Shown: positions 6,969 to 18,900 of the stretch, in pieces
Layout of the letters: every line of letters begins with the position of its first letter
Position numbering within the stretch: position 1 is the first letter of the stretch
Virus record (IMG/VR): IMGVR_UViG_3300047668_001341
Coordinates: 1 to 23,136 of that record
Length of the DNA stretch: 23,136 nucleotides
Source: a virus
Strand: one strand, 5' to 3'
Translations under genes and position numbers: made by a program
The notes under the pieces: model-generated
Told to the model about the DNA's origin: nothing
The model's database searches: none
The model's input: only the letters and a program-made list of their open reading frames with translations

Positions 6969-9900
6969 TACTTATCTCCCTCTAATTTAGCCTTCAACTC
7001 TTTAACTTCTGCACTTAGTTCTTTAATTGCTTCAATCAAAAGTGGTACCATCTTTTCATATTGTACTGTTAGGTATCCCTGATCATTCAAAACTGGAGCA
7101 TCAGTTACTGCTTCAGGTAGTACTGCTTGTACCTCCTGAGCACTTACACCAACCCTAACTTTTCCTTGAGGATCGAGACCCAGCCTTACAGATTCGTCAT
7201 TAGGAGTAAAAGTAAAGCCATTCAACTCATTTACTTTATAAAGTGCATTTTCAATATTACCTAGCTTATCCTTTAATCTATCATCGGAATAGTAAGCGAT
7301 AATATCACCCTTACAGCGTATAGTATTAGCTACTGCACCGCTGGTTTGTCCAATCATTAGCCCTTCAAAAGCTACATTGTCGGTATTGGCAAGACCCAGA
7401 CCTGCACGAGTAGTAGGCGATCCTGGTGGTCCTGCAGGTATGGAGAATGCAAAGACTTTAGCAGTATTTGGACCTGACGATGTAATACCTATAGGTCCTG
7501 TTGTTGCTGTTGGAGTACCAAAACCAGCTGCTGGTCCTGGTGTAGTACTTGTTGGACCAGGAGGTCCTGCAGGTATGGAGAATGCAAAGACTTTAGCAGT
7601 ATTTGGACCTGATGATGTAACACCTATAGGTCCTGTTGTTGCTGTTGGAGTACCAAAACCAGCTGCTGGTCCTGCTACAGTACTTGTTGGACCAGGAGGT
7701 CCTGCAGGTATGGAGAATGCAAAGACTTTAGCAGTATTTGGACCTGACGATGTAATACCTATAGGTCCTGTTGTTGCTGTTGGAGTACCAAAACCAGCTG
7801 CTGGTCCTGGTGTAGTACTTGTTGGACCAGGAGGTCCTGCAGGTATGGAGAATGCAAAGACTTTAGCAGTATTTGGACCTGACGATGTAATACCTATAGG
7901 TCCTGTTGTTGCTGTTGGAGTACCAAAACCAGCTGCTGGTCCTGGTGTAGTACTTGTTGGACCAGGAGGTCCTGCAGGTATGGAGAATGCAAAGACTTTA
8001 GCAGTATTTGGACCTGACGATGTAATACCTATAGGTCCTGTTGTTACTGTTGGAGTACCAAAACCAGCTGCTGGTCCTGGTGTAGTACTTGTTGGACCAG
8101 GAGGTCCTGCAGGTATGGAGAATGCAAAGACTTTAGCAGTATTTGGACCTGATGCGGTAACACCTATAGATCCTGTTGTTGCTGTTGGAGTTCCAAAGCC
8201 AGCTGCTGGACCCGTAGGTCCCGCAGGTATGGAGAATGCAAAGACTTTAGCAGTATTTGGACCTGATGATGTAACACCTATAGGTCCTGTTGTTGCTGTT
8301 GGATTTCCAAAGCCACCTGCTGGACCCGTAGGTCCTGTAGGTATTGTGAATGCAAAGATTCTAGCAGTATTTGGACCTGAAGTAGAAATACCTAGAGGCC
8401 CTGCTGCTACTGTTGGAGTTCCGAAGCCAGCTGCTGGACCTACAATAGTACTTGCTGCACCAGGAGGACCTGGAGGTCCCGCAGGTATCGAGAATGCAAA
8501 GACTTTAGCAGTATTTGGACCTGAAAAGGTAATACCTATAGGTCCTGTTGTTGCTGTTGGAGTTCCAAAGCCAGCTGCTGGACCTGCTACAGTACTATCG
8601 GCACCGTCATCTCCATCATCTCCAGGAGCTCCCGGAGGGCCTGGAGGCCCGCCTGAAGGACCTGGAGGTCCCGGAGGTCCTTGAGGTATCGTGAATGCAA
8701 AGACTTTAGCAGTATCTGGACCTGATGTACCAATCGATAAAGCCCCCTCTGATACTGTTGGAACTCCAAAACCGGCCGCATCACCGTCCGTACCATCCGT
8801 ACCGTCGGAACCTGGAGGTCCTTCAGGTATAGTGAATGCAAAGACTTTAGCTGTATCTGGGCCTGATGAAGCAACACCTAGAGTTCCTGTTGCTAATGTT
8901 GGGGCTCCAAAGCCAGCTGCTGCACCCGGAGGGCCTGGAGCAGTACTTGCTGCACCCGGAGGGCCTGGAGGTCCGCCTGAAGGACCTGGAGGACCTGCAG
9001 GTATAGTGAATGCGAAAACTTTATTGGTATCTGGACCAGATGAAGAAATACCTAAAGCTCCTGTTGCTACTGTTGGAGTTCCAAAGCCAGCTGCTACACC
9101 CACACCATCATCACCATCTGTACCGTCCGTACCATTCGTGCCATTCGTACCATTCGTGCCGTCCGTACCATTCGTGCCATCCGTGCCATTCGTACCAGGT
9201 GTACCATTCGTACCATTCGTACCATTCGTACCGGCAGGTATAGTGAATGCAAAGACTTTAGCTGTATCTGGGCCCGATAATGTAACGCCTACAGCTCCTG
9301 TTGCTGCTGTTGGTGTTCCGAAACCAATTACTGCCTGTGAATCAATAGTTCCATCAGAAGCTATAGTAATATTAGTACCGGCAGTTAGTGCAGAAACTAC
9401 ATTAGCTGTAGTTGCTCCTACATAGTTACCAGCATTAATCACGGCACCTTCTTGATCAACTGCCCAATTTGCAGAAGCTAAGATAGGAAGACTGTAATTT
9501 ACATTAACACCAGAAAAAGTAGGAACATCAACTGCCGGTCCATCTTTAAATATAACTGCTAAGTTTAAAGCAGTAGCATTTGTGAGCTGGTATGACGATG
9601 TAACACTTAGCAGTTCGGAACCTGTCATCTGATTAGCAGAACTAGGAACAGCCATACTTTCTCTTAGAGCTTGAAATTCATTATTAACGGTAGCATCGGT
9701 CCAAGTTGTAGAGCCAAAAACTTGATTGCTATTATACTGCCAAGTTCCCGAATCCACTCGTGCAATTGGTCTTGAGCTAGCAGTACTCGATAAAATGCTC
9801 CAAGTAGTTTTAGAATCGTTAGAAATAGCATAAAATATACTATCATTCTGGTCAGTCGCAGTAAACTTGTTAACAATACCCCACGTACTAGTGTCAATAG

Positions 9901-12900
9901 TAGTATTTGCAATCATAGGCTGATAGCCTAATGAAGCTACTGTTCCACCAATCGTCTTTGCTTTGGTATAATTTCCTGCTATGTGAAAAAACTTAGTACC
10001 GTCCGGTTTAATAAATGAACCTCCGATGGAAGAACCAAAATTGCCCCCAATTGTAGAGAATATAGGAGAATCTACTGCACTACTAACATCCCATGCAGTC
10101 CCTAGTTCAAAGTGAGCCAACTCGATCCCGCTTTTTAGAAGTAGTCTAGTACCGAGTGTGTTGAAGAATACACCATGAATGCCGCCGCTGTTGTTACTTA
10201 GAAAGTCAAATGCACTGGATGCCGGATCGAAGGTCTCACTTGCGTCAGATGCGCTGGATACATCCCATGCGGTCGATAAATCGAATGTCTTCACCGTGGT
10301 GGTCGCTATATACATCTTAGTTCCGTCAGACTTAAAAGCTAAAGCCTTGCTGTACATAACCCCATGGTTGAACAAGCTATCGTAGCTAATGGTTGTTAAG
10401 TCCCACGCAGTTGATAAGCTGTAGCCATAAACAGTAGATCCGTTAGAGGGCTGTGTATTTTCGCCCACGGTTATAAAGATCTTAGTTCCATCAGGGCTAA
10501 ATTGTATACTATTACTAGGTACACCACCTCCCCATACAGTAGTAAGGAAAGTGGGCTCTGTGGGTGCCCAAACTTGTCCAGAATCAACTGTAAAGTTTCC
10601 ACCCCCAACAGTGGTTATATCCCATGCAGTCGATAAAGTCCAACGATACAGCTTTAAATCTTCAACACTCCATACAAACATTTTGGTGCCGTCACTACTA
10701 AAGTTGAGTGTTGAGACTCTGTGCGAAGCAGAGCCGGTGTAGCTAGTCGTAGCTCCCGACTTAAGTATAGTTGTATAGCTTCCTGTTCCTCGATAACCCC
10801 CTGCAAACGAGCTCGTGTTTGGATAGTCGTCAGTTGCAAAGCCTGCATCAAAAAGAGGGCCTCCAGAGCTGAGAGCTAATTTATCAGTTGTTGCATTATA
10901 GGTTATAGACTCAAGTTTCCAGTTTCCGGAAGTTTCCTGACCTGTCTGGCTAGAAGGTGCAACAACTTGAATAGCTCCGCCTGCTGCAGTTGTTAGTACG
11001 AAAATACCGCCTGACGTGCTGCCTGTAAACGTCTTACCTACCCATGACGCAGGGAAGTTAGTAGTATAGGAAACTCCATCTATAGTAAATCCAGATCCTC
11101 CATTCAAACGTATAGAAGTAGTCGTAGGCCAATCAAGAGTAGTAGCTTCTGCTATATCTTCATAGGTGAATCCAGTAGCTGATGCATCCCAGCTAGTAGC
11201 ATCGTCTTCAGTTATCGGAGGTATAGTTAGCTCACCTGTGGCCTCATCAAGGCTAACGCTATTGGAACCTTTTATGGAAGTCCTCCACGCAGGAACTCCA
11301 TTGGCGTCTGTTTGCCAAACCTTAGAATCCATACCCGCTCCAGATGTAACAAACCCATCTGCTGTTGCAGAGTTAGCTACATAAGCGGAAGAAAGTAAGT
11401 AACCACCAGCACTGTGATCACCCCATCCATAAGCTGTATTCCATTGAGTAGAGTCTCCTCCATCAGCTGTTACGTCTCCAAGTGTTGTGATATCGCCAGT
11501 GGCATCAAGGGTTCCACAAGTTATATTACCCTCACTATCTACAATCGTTGCATTATCAATTGTGATATTTGCTGTTAAATTTAAGCCAGTTCCTTCTACA
11601 TTACCTGCCGCATCAAATCCCTTTCCTGTAGTACCTATAACAAGTGATCCGTCGGACTGTATTGAGTTCCATTTAGTTATTAGCGCCGCTGTAATACCAC
11701 TTGATACATGAGCTGTGAATACAGGATCGGTCTCGGTATAAGCAGTTAAGTAGTTAAGAGCACTGTGATCACCCCATCCATAAGCTGTATTCCATTGAGT
11801 AGAATTACCGCCTGTTGCCGAAACTACACCTCCTGCGGGAACTCCTCCAGACTGAGCATTGTTCCAGTTAGTTATATCTGCGGCTGTAATAGCACTAGAA
11901 ACATGGGCTCCAAATACAGGGTCTGTTTCAGTGTAAGAAGTTAAGTAACCACCAGCACTATGATCACCCCACCCATAAGCTGTATTCCATTGAGTAGAAG
12001 TACCTCCCGTGGCTGTTATAATTCCAGTGGCGTCAAAACCAGTTCCGCTGCCATCAAGATCGAGACTTCCGTCTGTTGATATAGCGTCGCCCGCATTATT
12101 CCATTTAGTTATTAGAGCTGCTGTAATACCACTTGATGCATGAGCTGTGAATACAGGATCTGTTTCAGTAAAAGAAGACAGATACCCTTCACTACCATGA
12201 TCACCCCATCCATAAGCTGTATTCCATTGAGTAGAGTCTCCTCCACTAGCTATCATATTTGCTGTAGTTGTAATATCACCCGTGGCATCAATGGTTCCAG
12301 TAGTTATATTACCAGCATTATCAATCACTGTTGTACCAGCAATAGTTAAACCATCTGTTCCAAGTGTTGCTTCTACTGCACCCGCACCTACTCCTCCTGC
12401 AAAAAGTTTCTTATTAGCATCTACTAGAGCACTATTATTAATTTTTATCTCTAAAGTAACGTCTACGCCACTGATATTCTTTAGGTTACGATTAGAGTCT
12501 ATGACCTCTGTACCGCCTATTTTTAGGTTTGTAAAGTCAGCCTCTAATCCTATCAAATTGCCTGTAAGCGTTCCGCCGGCTAGATCTAATTTTAAATCAT
12601 CTGCTGCCGATAATAAACCATCTGCTGCATCTGTATAAGCTTTTGTTACTGCATCTTGGTTTGCTGTAGGATCACCAAGACCTGTAATCTTGGAAGTACT
12701 CATTGCTATGGCACCGGTCATTATACCACCACTTAGAGGTAGATGCCCTATCTGGGAATAAGCATAAGCAGTGTTCCACTGACTAGAATTACCCGCACTA
12801 GCAGGAGCTATAGTTGTAATATCGCTACTAAACGTTTTTGCTCCTGCTATAGTTTGAACACCAGCAGTCCTTACAACTGTCGAGTCTACAGAAATAGTTG

Positions 12901-15900
12901 CGTCACCTTTTATAGTGTCAGGCCCTGTTATTCCATCTCCTGCAATAATGGAAGTAATATCTCCATCTGCTAGACCTGTAGTGCCGTATCCTTGATCAAG
13001 AACTAGAAAACCTCTGCTAGCAGGGTCTGCAATTGCCTCGAGTAACCGAGAACCCTCGGCAATAGGAGCTATTCCTCCTGTAAACTCTATCTCAATATCA
13101 AAATAGTATATACCTACGGTAAGAGTCCTTGTTACTTCTTTTGTAATATACCCTTCACCATCTACTGCTCCAAGAGTTCCAGTTCTAGGATAGTCGATAC
13201 TGTAATCAGATTCTATAATTCCTGCTGATACGGCATTATCTAAATTGGGTGTTACTATGTACTGATTAGCAGTAGGTGTTCCGGAAGTGACTCTTGTAAA
13301 GTTGTTTGTAGACCAATGATCAATTATAGTGGCGGGGCTTGCGTCAGCAAGACTGGTTCTTTCAAACATTCTTGCTTTGATACTAGTAGGTATATGAGTT
13401 AAGATAGTAGCTGTTAGATCAGGCACAGCTGTAGTATTCTCAACAGTTGCCGCAATATCAGCCCCTTTTATTGAATAATATACAACTGTAGTACCTTGAC
13501 TATTAGCATATCCTGTTACAGTCTCTTTATATAATAGTCTAGTATACTCTACGCCTCCGGCAGTGAGAGTGCCAAGATCATTAGTGTTAGTACCTAGTAA
13601 ATTTCCGTCATAATACCAAGTCTGAATACTTGTGTTCAAATCCTCTGCTACATAAGAGTAAGGTGTCGATGCTCTACTATATAATTCAGGACCCTGACCT
13701 GATAAACCAGCTTTGAAAGCTATATTACTCTCTCCAGCTCTTTCTACTAAAAATCCAAACTCTTGCCCTGCGACTGCTTTGAAAGAGAATTCTTGTTTAT
13801 TCTTTGTCAGCGTAGTACTCGCGGGGTAAGCTGTACCATCTAGTTTAGTAGCTCCAGTAACAGTTGTAAGTTTGGTGTACCCTTGGTCAGCACCATGTAT
13901 AGCTATTACTATAACTTCTCCACCTTTTAAAGCTCTGTCAAAAGAGGAAAACGTTGCACCACCATCTCTTGTTACTTGAAGATCTGATCTTTTATAATTT
14001 GCTCCATGGTCGTGGGCAAATATTGTCAAACCTAGGGAAGACGACTCTATATTCTGTGCAAAATACTCTTCACTGAGATGCTTTGAGAAATTGTCTACAG
14101 GTACTCTCATCTTAAAGGTTACATCGGTAGTTTCTTCAATTTCTATTTTTTGATACGTAGTTCCAACTGCTGTATTAAAGTCTGCTGTTAAAGTAGCAGG
14201 AAGATTATATATTCTAGCTTTTTCTATTCCGCCAGCTGTCTGAGCAATAGCAGATGCACTAACACCAGTAGTAGAATCAAAGTGTATAGTACCATTGTCT
14301 CTGTATAGCTGTAAGTTCTTAGCTACCGCATGACCATTGTTTGCTACCCTAAGCGGGGCTACCTGAGGACTTTCACTTCCCGCGTATACTCTCCAATTCT
14401 CATTGGCACCATCCAATGCAGCATAAGAGCTATCAACAGTATCACCAGCACCGTCTTTCTGGTATACAGCTATTTTTGTGTGGGGATAAATATTCTCCCC
14501 ACGAATAGTATGAGCTGCAATTTTATCATAGGTAATCGAACCTGTTTTTATACTGGCACCTGTTATTGTATTATCACCTATAATAGTATCATCAATAGTG
14601 CCTACTGCAATAATAGACCCTGCGTCAAGAATATCTGCGCTTATAGATACTAAAGGAATTAGTATGTATGGGTTGTTCCTAAATACTTTTGCTACTATTA
14701 TATCTTCTTCGGTATCTATAAATATATTTGTTGTCTGAAATGATTGTGAGGCATAGGCAGTAGCTACAGACTTATCCACTACCATTGAGGTATTACTATC
14801 AATACCGACAATTCTATATAAATCATTATGATTTGTTGCTTTAAACACCTCTCCTACCTTACATTCAGTGCTAAAACTTGTTCCTGTGCCTACAATAAGA
14901 TTCGAACTAGCTGCTTTAGTAATCGTACCTGTTAAAGTTATTAGTCCTGAAGTATCACTACCATTACCCGCATCATACCAGTAAGGATGAGCATAAGTTG
15001 TGTTATCGTATTTAATTAGTTTTAAACGATCACTCACAGAAGACGCATCCATTAGAATATAATGATGATTGGCGTTGAATGAAGGAGTAGCGGGCCCAGC
15101 CGGTATGTTAGCTAAACCTGAGCAATCCTGTTCATACATAGTCTCAGGGTTAACGCTGGTACCTTTAAAAATAGTACCATCAGTACTCTGAGGAATTATT
15201 ATATAGCTACCTTTAACTCCGGGCTTCGTAGTGCCTAAACTAAATTTACCTGATGCGTCTATGCTCATACCTACATTACTAGTGCCTCCAACAGGGATTC
15301 CTAGTGGGTACTGAAGACCTGATAAAGCCTTAACATCACCTATGGTTATTGTGGCTACTTTACTTGTAGATCTATTGTCCAAAGTGTTTACCGTACGCAC
15401 TTTAACTATATACTCGCCTTCAGGAGTGTCCTTGGCCACTATCGAATTGACGCCTGCAGGCACTCTTAAAGGAGTTTGTAAGCTAGTGATATTATGTACG
15501 ATTTCATAACCTGCTAAATATTCATAGTAAGTACCGGCAGAGGCATTTAGAGCAGCAGGGTGTGTCCACGATATTTTAAAATTCTGTCCTTCCGCTGAGG
15601 TTGCAGGTAAAAAGGTCGCTTGAAGATCAAGAGGTGGCGGAACAACATCTGTAGCCCTTATAGAAGGGATTAAAACTTCCTCGTGATACGCTACAAAGTT
15701 ATTCTCTATTGAATCGAATTTTTCATTATAATGTTCGACTGCGGTTATATTTTGGTCAGTTTCACTGGACTGAGATATACTTAGAATTTTGTATTCTTTA
15801 GGTGATCCCTCAAAAGCATTACCATTAGCATCTTTTTCAGTAATAACCCAGATAGCACCCACTGTGGGCGCTTCTGTAAAGGCATTCGCACTAGCAATGG

Positions 15901-18900
15901 TTATAGCATTGACATTTGAGTCAGGCACTGTATTACTAATAGCGGCTTTCTCTACCCGAGTATATTCTGACCAAGTTACTTCAACAGAATTAGAACTGTC
16001 ATCTACTAGATTACTAGCAGCAGTTTCTGTAGTAATCGTAGGTATTAAATCTCCTCTGCTATAAGTCACACTACCTATTACAGCACTAGTTTGAGCTAAA
16101 AAGGCTCCTGGTTCCGCAATTAAAACACTTAGTTCATAGCTACGATTAGATATTAGGTTGATGGGCCCGTCAAGAATTAAACTGGTTGTTGTAGGCGTAG
16201 CAGCTGCACTTATTCTGCCACTGAAACGTACAGCATGTCTATCTGCATCTTGAACATTTATAATGTCTCCCGGAGCTAAAAAAGCTGCATTAATAGAGGT
16301 TGCAAAGCTGACTACTTCTGTTTGATTAATTGCCGTCCAAAGCTTCCAACGGCCATAGCGCTTGGCTTGACCTTCTGAAGTACAGCCAAACGCGACAGCT
16401 TCTTCGGTTATAATTCTTGCATTCTCTATGATATCTCGCTTGTCTTCTACAATTAATGCTTCGAGCATGTAACTTGCGTCTGGATTGTTCCAGGAAACAA
16501 CAATTTGATTATATCTAGTTTTACTTCCTGTACTTTCGTAAACAAAAGCACCATCAATTATATTGCCTTTAGAAAAGTTGTACACAGGTTCTTTTGCTTG
16601 ATCTATCACAGGATATACTTGACCATCCATCCAATAGATCATACTTCTAAATGTTGTGGCCATATCCTTGAGAACTTTGTAGCAGTCTGCTGATTTGGCG
16701 AGTAGTAGATTAGCCGTGAATCTTGGCTCCTCTCCTCCGAATCCATCGGGTACAAGCTCGTCGCAATATCTTGCTATTCTATACAAAGAGTATTTATCTA
16801 TTAGTGTCTCTTCAAGAAAGCTCCCTAGACCATAGCGATTATTAATAAGAATATCATAAAAGACCCAAGCAGGGTTATTAGTGTATACTTTAGCAGTTCT
16901 AAAGGTTCCATCCCAGTCTTGATACGTAGTTTGGATATTATCACTAGAATCTCTTGTATAAGAAGCTATACCTCCATTTTCGTCTCTTGTTACATAGTTG
17001 GAAGGGACTTTAACCAATAAACCCTTCATGTGATATGAACGAGTTGGTAGGGTCTTAAATTGTTCGGAGTTAAAACTTACTTGACCTAAAGCAGTGTAAG
17101 GGTAGCTCATAGGCTCTTTAATAATAGTAGTAACTCCTTGTATCTGAGATCCGGCTGTTTGAATCCACACGCCACGTTTGAGATTTAACGGGCCAGTGGA
17201 GCTATGTACCTTATATCTCGCATGTACGTCTGAGCTGAGCCTCTCTACGAATACTTTAAAGTTAATAAAAGGCTTGTATCGTGCTAGAGATATAACTTCT
17301 TCAAAAAGTACTGCATCTTTTGTGCCACCCCAATTTTCGTCACCATCCCCAAAATGAGATTTAATACCCTGTATTACTATGGGGTCGTCAAAGGTTGCAT
17401 TTCCGGGTTTTTGAATAGCTATTGAAAACCTATAATGTGCGGACGCTTCTCCGTGTTTGTCTTCTCCTTTTTTCTGGCTATAGAGACTTCCTGGATATCC
17501 AATATTTATTTTAACTTGGTCAGCTTGCTGTGCTTGCTCAAGACTTAGTCGAAAACCTGCTGTACTAGAAACTCCTATTATTTCCGTAGCAAATATACCT
17601 GCCGCGTCCGCCGTGTCGTCGGGGTGCGTATCTCCGCCTGCCGCCACTATCTCGGCATGAGCCGCGGCGGTTTGTTTCAACTCAGTGGGTGAGATAGTAC
17701 CTCCTGGTATAGATTGCACCCCCGATCCTGCAAAGCCTGAGAAAGGCGCTTGATCAATAGTACCGCGCCTAAATTGTGCCGATAGCCCTTCATACGTCCC
17801 GGTAAAATTCTCTTGATTACCTTTCCAGATATCTAACTGCCCAGTAGTTAATTTAGTTTCCCATACCTCGAATGCAAACTCTTGTGTACTGCTTATCCCG
17901 CTGCCTGCATAAACAGCCCAATTCGCATAGGCAAAGGCCGATGGCCATTCACGTATACTACCTACGCTCAGATTGTTTTCGTTAAAGGACACATTTAAGA
18001 TTATCTTATCTACTTCTATAGAATAACTTCCTGACAAGACTACATGATCGGCTTCTATTCCGTCTGTGGCCCCTGTAAAAGTGGCAGTTAATCCATTTGC
18101 AGAAATTTTAGTAAGACGACCTTTGACCTGAAGACCAGTTGAGTCTGTCAATGTTATAGCATCAAAAGGTGGCGGTTTATATGCGTCGGACAGCTTATCA
18201 ATAGTAGCGTCATATGCCGATATTTGGTCCTGCATCATATGTTCATTGAAAAAAGCTGTTGATGCAGTAAGAGTATAGCTTCGAGAATTATTTTCGCTAA
18301 GAGGGTCGTCAGTGGCGATAACGGTGGCTGTTCCAAGCCCTTTCTTTACTATGATACTTTTGAAAAACGTACCATAGATGTTGATGAAGTTTGGGGGAGC
18401 GGGAAACTTAATATCTCCACCGCCCACACTAGTCATAACAGAGCTACCAGCTGTTAAACTGATTCGCGCTGGGCCTGTCGATGTTAGTTGCGACCCTTGC
18501 GCCAAGGGTTGAATTCTATCATCATTCAAAAATATAGAAGATAAGCCATGTACTAGGCCGTGTATGGGGCCTTCTGCAATAACATCTGTAACAGTTATAT
18601 CTTGAGTAGACCCATAAAAGGTACCCTCTAGCCTGTTTCCTTCTAGATCTATTACTCCAGGAGTTCTTCCCGCCTTTGTAGCTTCCCCCCACATAGGTTG
18701 ATCAACTGCATCCATTGCCATGGATATAGGTCTACCCGGTATCCTTAACTCTCCGTAGAATACAGGAACTGGATCTCCCTCTTTAATATTTTGTCCCTGA
18801 CCGTCAAATAGGTAGTCTTCTGTCCCTGCGTCAGTGGCGGGATCCGGAGCCATTATTCCTCCAATTCCTTGCAGAGCTAAACTAGTTCCGAGCGTTGAAA

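Larger units (their letters stand above)
7403..9331 (-). repeat. 13-unit GFGxPT/FAFxIP repeat array with Gly-Pro linkers
   Basis: Thirteen units each encode a core of about 34 residues, GFG.PT...G..G...SGP.TAKVFAF.IP.G. The cores are separated by linkers of variable length rich in PPGP, GPSGGPPGPPG or GTNGTD. Units 1-7 (upper coordinates) differ in core and linker, while units 8-13 (lower coordinates) are almost the same. The core looks like a small beta unit, and the linkers are collagen-like. The array forms the shaft just before the S74 chaperone. Confidence 0.92.

Noticed and set aside
7428-8216. CRISPR-like regular repeats
   Set aside because: Units are 135 bases, contiguous, without unique spacers, and encode in-frame fibre repeats. 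No cas genes are nearby.
7377-8684. Long open frame on the plus strand across the repeat array, rich in GPGGPAG
   Set aside because: It is the antisense shadow of the tandem repeat. The repeat period is a multiple of three, so an open antisense frame is copied in every unit. The minus-strand gpI-gpJ-fibre frame explains the DNA.
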